Source of the DNA: Halomonas sp. HL-48
GTDB taxonomy: Bacteria > Pseudomonadota > Gammaproteobacteria > Pseudomonadales > Halomonadaceae
Length of the DNA: 64,000 nt
Direction: 5' to 3'
NCBI RefSeq assembly: GCF_001314875.1
Contig: NZ_LJZS01000009.1
Location: forward strand, 1-64,000
In this document: positions 7,779 through 17,247 of the stretch, in pieces
Position numbering within the stretch: the first letter of the stretch is position 1
How the letters are laid out: every line of letters begins with the position of its first letter
Notes under the pieces: generated by a model
The model's database searches: none
The model's input: only the letters and a program-made list of their open reading frames with translations
Told to the model about the DNA's origin: nothing
Translations under genes and position numbers: made by a program

Positions 7779-8705
7779 ATGCTAAATCAGCGTGCATTAA
7801 CTTACCTCAATGAAGTCATTCGCCGCGGTTCGCTCAGGCGCGCCGCGGCCCACCTGAATGTCGACGCCTCCGCCGTTAGCCGCCAATTGAAAGCCCTTGA
7901 AGAAGAATTGGATACCCAGCTATGCGAACGACACGGCCGCGGCATGCGCGCAACCGCTGCCGGTCAGTTGCTGGTGCATCACTTTCACGCCCAGCGGGCC
8001 TCGGAAGAGGCTGTGCTTTCCCAGCTCATGGCACTTCAGGGCATAGCGAAAGGCGAGGTGCGTATTGCCGTTGGGGAAGGGTTTATCGCCGACCTGATCA
8101 CCGCTCCGCTAGGCACGTTTATGTCTGCGTTTGAGGGTATTAATGTCGAAGTCCGTATGGCGGGCGTCAATGAAGCGATGTCCCTACTCAAAGACCGTGA
8201 AGTGGATATAGCGCTACTTTATGCGCCACCGGTAGACCCTCAGCTTTACTGCCATGTGGAAACGCGCCAGCCACTCGATGTCATTGTTCCCCCCAATCAC
8301 CCACTCATTGAGCTGACTCGTCCCGTGACGCTGCATGACTTAAAAGATTGGCCACTGGCGTTAATGGACAATCCTTTTGGTATGCGGCAAATGGTCAATA
8401 TGGTGGCCCATCAGGAGCGTATTCATCTTGAAGCACGCCTACATACCAACTCTGTTTCAGTTTTAAAGAATTTTGTTCGCTCGGGAATTGGCGTTACGTT
8501 CATGCCGGAAATCACCGTCATCGACGAAATACAGCGCGGCGAAATTTGTACGCTACCTATGCGCTACCCAATTATGAACGGAACCCGCGCGCAAATCGTT
8601 AGCTTGAAGGGGCAAGAACTTTCGGTGGCTTCAAAGGCCTGTATCGATCATTTACACAAAGGCATGCGCTTTTTCTCAGCAGATGCACCACGACTGTTGC
8701 GATGA
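7779..8705 (+). CDS. LysR-family transcriptional regulator
   Basis: A 308-residue LysR regulator. The N-terminal winged helix-turn-helix is at residues 4-62 (ALTYLNEVIRRGSLRRAAAHLN, then DASAVSRQLKALEEELD), followed by a periplasmic-binding-like effector domain. The start is placed at the ATG at 7779, nine bases after AGGT; an in-frame ATG at 7749 is the alternative. The gene lies 74 bp after dadA and 126 bp before the TRAP operon in the same orientation, so it most likely controls the TRAP-dipeptidase operon. The effector is unknown. Confidence 0.85.
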   Translation: MLNQRALTYLNEVIRRGSLRRAAAHLNVDASAVSRQLKALEEELDTQLCERHGRGMRATAAGQLLVHHFHAQRASEEAVLSQLMALQGIAKGEVRIAVGEGFIADLITAPLGTFMSAFEGINVEVRMAGVNEAMSLLKDREVDIALLYAPPVDPQLYCHVETRQPLDVIVPPNHPLIELTRPVTLHDLKDWPLALMDNPFGMRQMVNMVAHQERIHLEARLHTNSVSVLKNFVRSGIGVTFMPEITVIDEIQRGEICTLPMRYPIMNGTRAQIVSLKGQELSVASKACIDHLHKGMRFFSADAPRLLR

Positions 8706-8831
8706 AATCAACACTCAAGGCCTTGCATAGTCAACACCTCAATACATAGTCTTCCTATAGGCAACACTTATAAATCCAATAACGCTCGCCTAGCACTTTA
8801 CAGCTCACGATAACAAACCAGGAGACTTAAC

Positions 8832-9866
8832 ATGGCGACTCAACGCTTTTTACCAAAAAGACTTATTACAGCTTGCATGCTTGGCACTGCGATGATGGCG
8901 GGTAATGCCAACGCTGCAACCACCATCGATTTAGGTTACAACGGCGCTCCCGACCCTGAGAAAAATGCCGTTCATGTCTTCGCTACCAACCTGAAAGAGT
9001 TGGTCGAAGAAAAAACCGACGACCAAATTCAATTAGAGCTATATCCCAATAGTTCACTGGGCGAAGAAGAAGAACGCATGGAGCAGACCATGAGCACACC
9101 GATGCTCAATGTGGCGTCCTTCGCGGGCGTCTCTCCTCTCGTAGAAGAGATCTTCGTCAGCGCCATTCCGTTTCTATTCGACGATTTTGATGCGGCCCGC
9201 ACCTTCTTTGATGAAGGTGAATATTGGCAAGAGGTCAGCAACGCACTGCAGGAGCGTGCCGGTATCGATATGCTGGCGGTCGTCGAAGAAGGGGGCTTCC
9301 TAGCGTTTACGAACAATGAGACGCCTATCAGCCACCCTGACGACTTCGAAGGGCTCAGGTTCCGTGCCATGGACCCAAGCCAAGTTGCTCTCTACGAGGC
9401 CTTCGGTGCATCTGGCACACCCATTCCCTGGACAGAAACCTACATGGCACTCCGCACTGAGGTGGCTGACGGCCAGATGAACCCGCCGATGTATATCATT
9501 ATGGAAAGCCTTCACGAAGTGCAGGACTACCTGACGCTTGCCAATATCCAGTACTCCAATCAGTTTCTGGTCGGCAACAGTGACATGATCGCCGGCTGGG
9601 ATGACGAGCTTCGTGATGTCTTTCAAGAAGCCGTTGCCGAAGCTAACCAAAACGCCCGAGAGCATAACGAAAATCAGGTCGAGGAACGTATCACTTACCT
9701 GGAAGAACAGGGTATGGAAGTGATTCGACCCTCTGAAGAGGACCTAACCGCTTTTCGCGACATTGGCCAGCCCGCGTATCTAGAATGGCTCGAAGAGCGT
9801 GATATCGAGCAACGCTGGATCGATATGGCGCTGGAAGATGCGGGTATGAGCGATCTGCTCGACTAA
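8832..9866 (+). CDS. dctP: TRAP transporter periplasmic substrate-binding protein (DctP)
   Basis: A 344-residue DctP-type binding protein with a signal peptide (basic KR, hydrophobic core, ANA-ATT cleavage near residue 29). The mature protein is strongly acidic, as expected for a halophile. The conserved arginine region GLRFRAMDPSQ and the MALRTEVADGQMNPP segment fit the family, in which the Arg binds a substrate carboxylate. An AGGAGA precedes the ATG. It is the first gene of a dctPQM-dipeptidase operon and is followed by a terminator-like hairpin, which would favour high expression of the binding protein. Confidence 0.88.
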   Translation: MATQRFLPKRLITACMLGTAMMAGNANAATTIDLGYNGAPDPEKNAVHVFATNLKELVEEKTDDQIQLELYPNSSLGEEEERMEQTMSTPMLNVASFAGVSPLVEEIFVSAIPFLFDDFDAARTFFDEGEYWQEVSNALQERAGIDMLAVVEEGGFLAFTNNETPISHPDDFEGLRFRAMDPSQVALYEAFGASGTPIPWTETYMALRTEVADGQMNPPMYIIMESLHEVQDYLTLANIQYSNQFLVGNSDMIAGWDDELRDVFQEAVAEANQNAREHNENQVEERITYLEEQGMEVIRPSEEDLTAFRDIGQPAYLEWLEERDIEQRWIDMALEDAGMSDLLD

Positions 9867-9888
9867 AGGCCCTCATCCATTTTGCCAT

Positions 9889-9920
9889 ATAGGGGCCGAC
9901 TCTCTCCTGGCCCCTATTTT
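9889..9920 (+). terminator. Intercistronic hairpin between dctP and dctQ
   Basis: A perfect 9-bp GC-rich stem pairs 9889-9897 with 9909-9917 (11-base loop) and is followed by TTTT. It lies inside the operon, so it probably acts as a partial terminator or mRNA-stabilising end that raises dctP over the permease genes. Confidence 0.7.
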
Positions 9921-9946
9921 CCATGCTTATGCTTAATGGGATTGTC

Positions 9947-10438
9947 ATGCTTACTACGCTCCGCTCTCGACTACTAGCGATCAGTCGCCCGATTACCCTT
10001 ACGCTGGCTGGAGTCCTGCTATCTCTTAATGTGGCAGCCATACTTTTTGGCGTTTTTGCCCGCTATGTGGCCGGTGGTGCGCCTATCTGGACAGATGAAC
10101 TGTCGCGTTTTTTGATCATTGCCACTGTGATGCTTGCGGCTGGGGCAGTCTGGTCGGAGGGTGGGCATATGCGCGTGGGGCTGCTGGAAAAACTGCTGCC
10201 TGCACCCTTCGCTCGTTTACTTAATGTGTACCAATGGCTACTCACCCTATTGATTGCAGCTGGCGGCGCATGGGTTAGCTATCGCTATGCACTATCGGTC
10301 AGCGCGTTCACGACATCTGGGCTGGGCATTAGCCGTACGGTGCCAATGCTTTCATTACCTATTGGCTGCTTACTGCTGGCTTGGCATGCCCTTCTCTATG
10401 GTCCGGCCCCTCTTAAGACCGTTGAGGACTCCCTATGA
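9947..10438 (+). CDS. dctQ: TRAP transporter small permease subunit (DctQ)
   Basis: A 163-residue DctQ-type subunit with four predicted membrane helices, the usual topology. The family-like segment VFARYVAGGAPIWTDELSRFLII holds the conserved W-x-x-E-L-x-R pattern. Of three nearby in-frame ATGs, the one at 9947 is preferred because GGGA lies 5-8 bases upstream; 9923 is the alternative. The stop overlaps the dctM start (ATGA), indicating translational coupling. Confidence 0.83.
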   Translation: MLTTLRSRLLAISRPITLTLAGVLLSLNVAAILFGVFARYVAGGAPIWTDELSRFLIIATVMLAAGAVWSEGGHMRVGLLEKLLPAPFARLLNVYQWLLTLLIAAGGAWVSYRYALSVSAFTTSGLGISRTVPMLSLPIGCLLLAWHALLYGPAPLKTVEDSL

Positions 10439-11712
10439 CTTTGACCATGCTGGCCGTTTTCCTTGGCCACGTATTGCTTGGCCTTCCGCTGTTTATTGCG
10501 TTGTTAACCACTGCATTAGTGGGCTTTTTATTTGTCGACTTATCGATGATTCCACGCATGATGCCGCAGCAATTCTTCGGTGGTATCAATGCTTTCTCAC
10601 TGATGGCTATTCCGTTATTTATCCTTGCCGGCAACCTGATGAACGTCAGCGGTTTGACGGAACGCTTGATGGGTCTAGCACGCCTGATAGTCGGGCACTT
10701 ACGAGGTGGCATGGGCCATGTCAATGTGGTCTCAAGCGTGTTCTTCGCAGGCGTTAATGGCTCTGCCGTGGCCGACACCTCAGCACTGGGGTCGCTTTTA
10801 GTGCCCGCTATGGAGAAAGAAGGCTACTCAAGGGCCTTTGCCGCAGGCTTAACCGCAGGCAGCTCGCTGATCGGCCCGATTATTCCGCCCAGTATCTTTA
10901 TGATTCTCTACGCCTCATTAACTAACACATCCGTAGGGGATTTGTTTTTGGCGGGCGTCGTGCCTGGCCTGTTGTTGGGTGTTGCCTTTATGGGGATGAA
11001 CGCCTGGTATGCCTGGCGTCACCGATTACCCAAAAGCGGCCAATTACCCTCATTGGGCCAGCTGGGTGTAGCGTTCGTGACGGCCCTGCCAGCGCTTATC
11101 GCTCCCTTTATTATCGTAGCTGGCATTGTAATGGGCTTTGTGACGCCCACGGAATCGGGAGCGCTGACAGCGCTGTATGTCGCCCTATGTGGTTTCGTGC
11201 TGGGCGGGTTGCGGCTCAAGGAATGCTGGAAAGCCATTGTGGATACGGCGCGCCTGACCTCGGCGATTTTTCTGATCATGGCGGCCTCAGCCACGATTAG
11301 CTGGTTGCTCTCCTACGCCCAGGTCCCAGAGCAATTTGTGTCACTTTTATCACCCTATGTGGATAATGGCGTCGTCATTTTATTACTGCTCAGCGCTATC
11401 ACTTTTGTCACTGGGATGTTTATGGAGGAGGTATCGGCGTTGATGCTACTCACGCCTATCTTCGCACCGGTGGCCACGATGGCAGGTATCGACCCGGTCC
11501 ATCTGGGTGTCATCATCACGTTGAACATCACCATTGCGCTGATCACGCCACCGCTAGGCGCGTGCGTATTCGTGGCAGCGGCGGTTAGTCGTCTTGAAAT
11601 TGTGTCGCTATTCAGAACCATTTGGCCCTTTGTGCTGACCGCCATTGCGGTGCTTATTTTATTAATCCTCTTTCCATCGCTCACGCTGTGGCTACCTACC
11701 CTGCTTGGATAA
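10435..11712 (+). CDS. dctM: TRAP transporter large permease subunit (DctM)
   Basis: A 425-residue DctM-type subunit with about 12 membrane helices, the sodium-coupled translocator of the transporter. Typical blocks are GSAVADTSALGSLLVPAM, GLTAGSSLIGPIIPPSI and ITPPLGACVFVAAAVS. The start overlaps dctQ by four bases and the stop is four bases before the dipeptidase start region, so the four genes form one unit. The substrate is unknown; the linked dipeptidase suggests a D-amino acid peptide or related carboxylate. Confidence 0.9.
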   Translation: MTLTMLAVFLGHVLLGLPLFIALLTTALVGFLFVDLSMIPRMMPQQFFGGINAFSLMAIPLFILAGNLMNVSGLTERLMGLARLIVGHLRGGMGHVNVVSSVFFAGVNGSAVADTSALGSLLVPAMEKEGYSRAFAAGLTAGSSLIGPIIPPSIFMILYASLTNTSVGDLFLAGVVPGLLLGVAFMGMNAWYAWRHRLPKSGQLPSLGQLGVAFVTALPALIAPFIIVAGIVMGFVTPTESGALTALYVALCGFVLGGLRLKECWKAIVDTARLTSAIFLIMAASATISWLLSYAQVPEQFVSLLSPYVDNGVVILLLLSAITFVTGMFMEEVSALMLLTPIFAPVATMAGIDPVHLGVIITLNITIALITPPLGACVFVAAAVSRLEIVSLFRTIWPFVLTAIAVLILLILFPSLTLWLPTLLG

Positions 11713-11716
11713 GACA

Positions 11717-12478
11717 ATGCCTTTGAACACACTATTGAAGGCCTTGCCGCCTGTACCCAGCTATCCAGCACCGTGCTGGGAAGGGCTGCGCAGCGTGCCG
11801 ATTACCGATAACGGTGAGCGCTTGGTACCGATGAGCCTTGCCCCCGCACCGATCAGCGTTTTTCCTGCCTATGCCCGGCTGGGCATACCGGGTGCGGTGC
11901 CAGAGTGTTTCGTCCGCGAAGGTGTCTATCGGGCACTGCTCACAGCCGCTCGCAGCTTACCCGACGGTATTGGGTTAATCGTGCTGGACGGCTGGCGGCC
12001 ATGGCGAGTGCAGCAATACCTGTTCGACACCCTGCATGAGGCTATTCACCATCACCAGCCAAATCTCGACGAAGCGGAGCTACTGGAACGTACAAGAGAG
12101 TTTGTCTCGGTACCCAGCCGTGACCCGCTCGCCCCCAGTCCACACCTCACCGGGGGCGCTGTAGATGTCACGCTGTGCGACGCCGATGGCCTACCGTTAG
12201 ATATGGGCACACTGTTCGATGAGGCGCTACCGGCCTCGCATAGCGACTATTTCGAACATCTGGAAACGCTAACGCCGCCACAACGCAAGGCCCGGGACCA
12301 CCGCCGCTTGCTGTATCACATCATGCATCAGCAAGGCTTCACCAATCTGCCTAGCGAGTGGTGGCACTTTGATTATGGCGATCAATTGTGGGCGTATTAC
12401 GGACCTTATGATCATGCGCATTACGGGGCTGCTGAGCTGGACACCATCGAGAATCGCTGGCGCAGGCAGCTAAGTTGA
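11717..12478 (+). CDS. ddpX: D-alanyl-D-alanine dipeptidase (VanX/DdpX family, M15D)
   Basis: A 253-residue zinc peptidase of the VanX/DdpX family, which hydrolyses D-Ala-D-Ala. The substrate-binding Arg region DGWRPWRVQQY, the zinc motif SPHLTGGAVDVTL (SxHxxGxAxD) and the catalytic/zinc motif EWWHFDYG are all present. No signal peptide is seen, so it should act in the cytoplasm on imported dipeptide. The ATG at 11717 follows GGAT; a TTG at 11705 overlapping dctM is possible. Being last in a TRAP operon parallels E. coli ddpXABCDF, where the transporter is an ABC system. There is no van-type ligase or sensor nearby, so a resistance role is unlikely. Confidence 0.85.
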   Translation: MPLNTLLKALPPVPSYPAPCWEGLRSVPITDNGERLVPMSLAPAPISVFPAYARLGIPGAVPECFVREGVYRALLTAARSLPDGIGLIVLDGWRPWRVQQYLFDTLHEAIHHHQPNLDEAELLERTREFVSVPSRDPLAPSPHLTGGAVDVTLCDADGLPLDMGTLFDEALPASHSDYFEHLETLTPPQRKARDHRRLLYHIMHQQGFTNLPSEWWHFDYGDQLWAYYGPYDHAHYGAAELDTIENRWRRQLS

Positions 12479-12502
12479 TGGCTTTAGCCCACACTAATCG
12501 GC

Positions 12503-13270
12503 TTAAACCACAAGCGCTTCCAGTTCTAAAAAGCGCCTTACCCGTTCGGTTTTGGGGTTAACGAAAAACTCGCTGGGGTGGGATTTCTCGATAATGATAC
12601 CTTTATCGAGAAAGACCACCTGATCGGAAACGGCACGGGCGAATTCCATTTCATGGGTCACCAGTACCATGGTGTAGCCCTCTTTTGAGAGGTCTTTGAT
12701 CACCCCCAACACTTCGCCAACGAGCTCAGGGTCAAGCGCCGAGGTGGGCTCGTCAAACAGCATCACTTTCGGCTGCATGGCCAGCGCCCGGGCAATCGCC
12801 ACGCGCTGTTTTTGCCCGCCCGACAGCGTGTAGGGGTATTGTTCGCGTTTATCGACCATGCCGACTTTTTCAAGTAGCGCCATCGCTCTCTCGTCAGCCT
12901 CGGCTTTACTCAAGCCCTGCACATGAATAGGGGCCTCGGTGACATTGCGCATTACACTCAGGTGAGGCCACAAATTAAACCCCTGGAACACCATGCCTAA
13001 GCGCGCGCGCATGCCCGCCAGCTCACGGCGCGACATCAGTTTGCCGCTGTCACTCACGCCAATACGATCACCGGCAATATGTATATCGCCGCGGTCGGGG
13101 TGTTCGAGCCAGTTAATGCAGCGTAACAGAGTGGATTTACCAGAGCCCGATGAACCCAAAATACTGACGACCTCGCCCGGCTGAACCTCCAGCGAAACAT
13201 CGCGTAGCACTTCGGTGCCATCAAAGCTTTTGGAAAGTTTGCGGATACTCACAGCGGCTGTCTCAGGCAT
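12503..13270 (-). CDS. Polar amino acid ABC transporter ATPase
   Basis: A 255-residue ATPase of the GlnQ/HisP type. Walker A is GSSGSGKST, the Q-loop is [15 protein letters not shown], the signature is [15 protein letters not shown], Walker B is [13 protein letters not shown] and the H-loop is VTHEMEFAR. The start is placed at the ATG at 13270, overlapping the preceding permease by eight bases, because GAGGA lies just upstream; an in-frame start at 13303 lies inside the permease. It is the last gene of the operon SBP-permease-permease-ATPase and is convergent with the dipeptidase gene. Confidence 0.9.
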   Translation of the reverse strand: MPETAAVSIRKLSKSFDGTEVLRDVSLEVQPGEVVSILGSSGSGKSTLLRCINWLEHPDRGDIHIAGDRIGVSDSGKLMSRRELAGMRARLGMVFQGFNLWPHLSVMRNVTEAPIHVQGLSKAEADERAMALLEKVGMVDKREQYPYTLSGGQKQRVAIARALAMQPKVMLFDEPTSALDPELVGEVLGVIKDLSKEGYTMVLVTHEMEFARAVSDQVVFLDKGIIIEKSHPSEFFVNPKTERVRRFLELEALVV

Positions 13271-13928
13271 TTTCGAATCCTCGTTTGGCCCCATAGCGGC
13301 CAATCAATTTGATAAATTGCTCCAACCCAATGCTGATTAGCCAGTAAAAACCGATCACGACGATAAAGGCTTCCATGGGAATGAAGTAAGTGCTTGATAA
13401 GCTGTTCGCCGCGGCAGTGAGTTCGCGCACGGTAATGATCACTAGAAAGGCGGTATCTTTGAGCAGAATAATAAGTTGGTTACCCATCAACCCGCGGGTT
13501 TTTAGGATGAGCTGCGGCCAAATAATGCGAAGAAACATGGTTGGCAGGGAGAACCCCTGTGCCGTGGCGGCCTCTACTTGCCCCAGTGGAAACGTTGTAC
13601 GGCAGCCGCGCAGTATTTCCGCAAAATAAGCGCCGTGATAGAGCACCAGGGCGGTTAACCCGGCGTACCAAGCGCTCATGCGAATCCCCACACTGGGCAG
13701 CCCGTAATACAATAGATAGGCCAGTATCAAAAACGGCAGCATGCGCATCCCATCGATGAAAATTCGCAGCGGGATTTTTAGCCGCGGCCGGGAGCCTTCC
13801 AGTAAAAATACCATCACACTGCCGAGTAAAAAGGCCAGCACCGCTGATATGCCAAACAGCTGTAGAGTGTTATAAAACCCTTGTAAAAACACATCCCGCG
13901 ACGACCACAATATTTCCCAATTACTCAT
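13263..13928 (-). CDS. Amino acid ABC transporter permease (HisM/GlnP type)
   Basis: A 221-residue inner-membrane permease with about five helices and the coupling-helix region [22 protein letters not shown] (EAA motif) contacting the ATPase. The pattern [18 protein letters not shown] at the N-terminus is typical of the HisMQ family. It lies 13 bp after the other permease gene, so the pair forms a heterodimer. Confidence 0.87.
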   Translation of the reverse strand: MSNWEILWSSRDVFLQGFYNTLQLFGISAVLAFLLGSVMVFLLEGSRPRLKIPLRIFIDGMRMLPFLILAYLLYYGLPSVGIRMSAWYAGLTALVLYHGAYFAEILRGCRTTFPLGQVEAATAQGFSLPTMFLRIIWPQLILKTRGLMGNQLIILLKDTAFLVIITVRELTAAANSLSSTYFIPMEAFIVVIGFYWLISIGLEQFIKLIGRYGAKRGFENA

Positions 13929-13941
13929 GACGACTTCCCCT

Positions 13942-14583
13942 TTAGACGGCCAATCGGCTGGCTTTACGTTCGGCCAGGCGCTGCAGCCATACCAACAGAC
14001 TGATCATCACCATATACATCGCGGCGGCGGCTAAAATAGGTGGTAATGGCTCGTAGGTAACCGCCGATATGCGATTAGTGACGCGGGCTAGATCCACCAC
14101 CCCGATAACAGCGACGGCCGGGCTGCCCTTGATAAGAAACGACATTTCGTTGACCAACCCCGGCAGGCTGGTAATGGTGATTTGTGGCAGCATGATGCGC
14201 CGGAAATATACCCAGGGGGTCATGCCAATCGCGAGCGCTGCTTCGCGCTGCTCTGGGGAGAAATTATTAAACGCCGAACGCCATATTTCAGCGTTAAAGG
14301 CGGTGGTATTGAGGGTCAACGCGATAATGCCGGCGACATTACGGTTAATATCCAATCCCATGGTGGGCGCCGTGAGAAAAATAAACAGCACCAGCGTGAC
14401 CAGCGGGGTGGCCCGCGCCAAACTGATATAAGTACCTAACACTTGGTGCACCACCGGGATTCGCGCGACCCGTAACAGTGCCACTATCAGTCCAAGTAGT
14501 ACCCCGATGGCAATGGAAATGCCCGATATCCAGGCGGTTGTCCATGCACCATATGCCAGAAGCCCCCATGCGCTACTGTCCAT
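13942..14583 (-). CDS. Amino acid ABC transporter permease (HisQ/GlnP type)
   Basis: A 213-residue permease, partner of the downstream one. It shows the amphipathic N-terminus WTTAWISGISIAIGVLLG and the family EAA region NAEIWRSAFNNFSPEQREAALAIG. It follows the binding-protein gene after a terminator-like hairpin, in the same direction. Confidence 0.87.
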   Translation of the reverse strand: MDSSAWGLLAYGAWTTAWISGISIAIGVLLGLIVALLRVARIPVVHQVLGTYISLARATPLVTLVLFIFLTAPTMGLDINRNVAGIIALTLNTTAFNAEIWRSAFNNFSPEQREAALAIGMTPWVYFRRIMLPQITITSLPGLVNEMSFLIKGSPAVAVIGVVDLARVTNRISAVTYEPLPPILAAAAMYMVMISLLVWLQRLAERKASRLAV

Positions 14584-14605
14584 GCGTCACCTTTACTCAC
14601 TGGAT

Positions 14606-14647
14606 AAAAAAAGCAGCCGCGTTCCGTCGTCCCGGTAAGCGGCTGCT
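14606..14647 (-). terminator. Hairpin after the ABC binding-protein gene
   Basis: Read on the minus strand, a perfect 9-bp stem (14639-14647 with 14612-14620, 18-base loop) is followed by a run of T (14606-14612). It lies between the binding-protein gene and the permeases, so partial termination would lower permease expression. Confidence 0.7.
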
Positions 14648-14659
14648 GCACAGGATGGC

Positions 14660-15517
14660 TTACATGCCCGCCATTTCGTGAAACTCATCCACGGTGGTAA
14701 TCGGCTCTTCAGGCAAGTCATCAAACGACTCGTTAAACCACTTTTCTTGCAGTTCGGCCAAGCGGCCTGAATCGCGCAGGTGGGCCATAAACTCGGTCAT
14801 ATATTCGAGCAGTTCCGGGCTATCCTTGGGCATTGGCCAGGCGACGAACCCTGGGCCTGACACGGCCTGGCCGGCCTCGAACTCATCCGGGCGTTCACGA
14901 ACCACATCGTTGACCGGCACAATGGAATTGATCACGTAGTCCACGCGCTCATTGGCAAGGTCGGCGTAAATCTCAGGGTAGGCTTCATACTCCACCACTT
15001 CGCCTAATTCGCCGCCACTTTCCGCCAGCATCTCTTCGAGCTCAGGCAGACGCGAAAGCAGCGCACTGCCGGCTTGCACGCCCAGGGTCATGCCGCTTAG
15101 ATCCTCAACGCTGTTGATCCGGTCATCGCCTGCTCGCTTGATGTAGTAGTGCTGAGCGGAGGCAAATGGCGGGGCGTAGTTGAACACCCGCATGCGTTCG
15201 TCTGTCACCGACGCGCCGGTCAGTGCCATGTCGTATTTGCCCGACGTCACCGAGGCAAGGAGTCCCGTCCAGGGCAAAATCTCCTGGCGAATTTCAAAGT
15301 CGGCGTAGTCCTCCAACTCGGCCAGTACATCTTCGATAAAGCCATCGGGATCGTCACCGTCCATAAAGTTAAACGGCGCGTAATTATCCTCCGTGGCCAC
15401 GTTCATATAGCCACGTTCTTCGATTTCCGGAAGGTCAGCCGCGTGCGTATTTGTTGCTACACCAAGCGACACTATGCCGGCCATCATCAAGCTGGGAACT
15501 ACTTTGACGTTGCTCAT
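14660..15517 (-). CDS. Family 3 amino acid-binding periplasmic protein
   Basis: A 285-residue solute-binding protein of family 3. It has a signal peptide ending THA-ADLP near residue 26 and the classic YAPFNFMDGDDPDGFIEDV ligand motif, followed by LPWTGLLASVTSGKYDMAL and TDERMRVFNYAPPF. The mature chain is very acidic. The ATG at 15517 has GAGGAGT seven bases upstream; earlier in-frame ATGs lack such a site. It heads the ABC operon and is divergent from the MocR gene. The ligand is not predictable beyond an amino acid or small amine. Confidence 0.88.
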   Translation of the reverse strand: MSNVKVVPSLMMAGIVSLGVATNTHAADLPEIEERGYMNVATEDNYAPFNFMDGDDPDGFIEDVLAELEDYADFEIRQEILPWTGLLASVTSGKYDMALTGASVTDERMRVFNYAPPFASAQHYYIKRAGDDRINSVEDLSGMTLGVQAGSALLSRLPELEEMLAESGGELGEVVEYEAYPEIYADLANERVDYVINSIVPVNDVVRERPDEFEAGQAVSGPGFVAWPMPKDSPELLEYMTEFMAHLRDSGRLAELQEKWFNESFDDLPEEPITTVDEFHEMAGM

Positions 15518-15765
15518 TGCAAGACTCCTCATGTGACTTTTATCCAGTATGCCCAAATAGTTAAGACAGCCAGCCCGGTGGGTAACCGGCCGCTTCGGCA
15601 AAATGCTGAACGTGACTTCACCCTAGTTTTTTTAGACGGCCGTCTCCTAGAGCCAGTTACCTGAAAGTCAAGGGACAGTTTGGTTTTGGCCAGTTGGCAC
15701 GAAAGCTGCTTCAGATTACTAAGCGGGTGGATGAGTCAGTCAATGAAAAGAAGGGGGAGCATAAG
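15518..15765. promoter_or_regulatory. Divergent control region between the ABC operon and mocR
   Basis: The 248-bp spacer holds a perfect 12-bp palindrome AGACGGCCGTCT at 15634-15645 and two direct repeats, CAGTTTGG at 15676-15683 and CAGTTGG at 15691-15697. MocR/PdxR/GabR proteins commonly bind direct repeats between their own gene and a divergent target. The strong GGGGGAG at 15753-15759 is the ribosome site of the regulator. Confidence 0.45.
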
Positions 15766-17247
15766 ATGACGGCACTGTGTCTTGATATTGACCCGGCAGC
15801 ACCCATTTGCCTGCAGGAGCAACTGCGCGAGTCTCTGCTGGAAGCGATTCGCGTCGGCAGCTTACCCACATGCGAGGCGTTACCGTCTTGTCGCAAGCTG
15901 TCACAGCAGTTGGGCATTTCACGCAATACCGTCGCGATTGTTTACGAAAACCTCGTCGAAGACGGCTACCTAATCAGTCGACCCCGCAGTGGCTACTACT
16001 TACACCCCGACTATGGCGATGCCTCCCAGCAGGCGGCGTTGCCGGCTTTCACTGCCCCTACCACCTCGCCACAACGTGCACCAAGCTGGCACAAACGCAT
16101 TATTCAACGCCCTACGAATTATCAAGGGATTCTAAAACCGTGCAATTGGTCGGATTACCCCTACCCGTTTATTTATGGGCAGCTCGACACAGACTTGTTT
16201 CCGTTAACCCAGTGGCGTGATGTCTCTCGGCGGCTATTAAACTCCCGGCGGGATAAACCCTGGCTGCGTGATCGCATTGACCAGGACGATCCTTTACTGA
16301 TTGAACAGTTACGTAAGCGTGTTTTACCACGCCGCGGTATTTTTGCCCGCGCGGACGATATTCTGATTACCATGGGCACCCAGAATGCGCTCTTCTTGAT
16401 CGCCCAGTTGCTCTGCCACCGGGGCACGCGCGTTGCCTTGGAATCGCCCGGCTACCGTGAAGCCATGAATGTGTTTGCCCAGCGGGGGGCCAGCGTGCAG
16501 TTGCAACCGCTGGACAGCGAAGGCATGTGCCTTCAGGGCTCGCAGCACTGTGGCTATCTCTACGTTATGCCCAGCCATCAGGTGCCAACCGGTGTGACCA
16601 TGAGCCGGGCACGACGGGATGCCTTGCTCGCCCAGCTCCCTCACCGCGATCAAATCGTGATTGAAGATGATTACGACGCTGAAATTCATGGCGACCAGTT
16701 CGCCCTGCCCGCGCTCAAAGCCAGCGCCCAAAGCGCCCGTATTATCTACATGGGCAGCTTATCCAAGGCGCTCTCACCTGGATTACGCATGGGCTACATT
16801 GTGGCCGACGCCGAATTAATTGACGAGCTGCGGGCACTGCGCCGCTTGATGTATCGCCACCCACCGGCCGCCCTTCAGCATCAGTTGGCACAATTTATTG
16901 CCCAGGGGTATTACGAGCGTTACCTGAAGCAACATACCCAAGAAATTGACCAGCGACGCGACGCGATGCGCCTGGCCATCGACCAGTCGCTACCCGGGTG
17001 CCAGTGTATTAGCAGCCCGCGTTCCAGTGCGTTTTGGATGCAAGCCGAGCCAGGCATCGATACGCAACGCTTGGCTTGGCATGCCGCGCAACGCGGCGTG
17101 CTGATTGAACCCGGTTTTCAGCACTTTTTTGACACCGCGCCTCCCCGCCACTTTTTCCGCTTGGGCTTTGGGGCCATCGCACGTGAACGCATTGCCCCAG
17201 GCATCGAAACCTTAGGGCTTGCTTACGATCGCGCGTCAACCACTTAA
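15766..17247 (+). CDS. MocR-type regulator (GntR HTH fused to aminotransferase domain)
   Basis: A 493-residue MocR regulator. The N-terminal GntR winged HTH includes LPSCRKLSQQLGISRNTVAIVYENL (about residues 42-66) and the C-terminal domain has the type I aminotransferase fold. The PLP lysine is in YMGSLSKALSPGLRMG and the upstream Asp region is IVIEDDYDAEIHG. The ATG at 15766 follows GGGGGAG; upstream residues of the longer frame are non-homologous. By position it should control the divergent ABC operon and perhaps the aminotransferase whose stop codon overlaps its own by four bases. Confidence 0.9.
   Translation: MTALCLDIDPAAPICLQEQLRESLLEAIRVGSLPTCEALPSCRKLSQQLGISRNTVAIVYENLVEDGYLISRPRSGYYLHPDYGDASQQAALPAFTAPTTSPQRAPSWHKRIIQRPTNYQGILKPCNWSDYPYPFIYGQLDTDLFPLTQWRDVSRRLLNSRRDKPWLRDRIDQDDPLLIEQLRKRVLPRRGIFARADDILITMGTQNALFLIAQLLCHRGTRVALESPGYREAMNVFAQRGASVQLQPLDSEGMCLQGSQHCGYLYVMPSHQVPTGVTMSRARRDALLAQLPHRDQIVIEDDYDAEIHGDQFALPALKASAQSARIIYMGSLSKALSPGLRMGYIVADAELIDELRALRRLMYRHPPAALQHQLAQFIAQGYYERYLKQHTQEIDQRRDAMRLAIDQSLPGCQCISSPRSSAFWMQAEPGIDTQRLAWHAAQRGVLIEPGFQHFFDTAPPRHFFRLGFGAIARERIAPGIETLGLAYDRASTT

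Noticed and set aside
11717..12478. Reading the VanX/DdpX gene as vancomycin resistance
   Set aside because: No vanH, vanA-type ligase or vanRS genes adjoin; the TRAP operon context favours catabolism.
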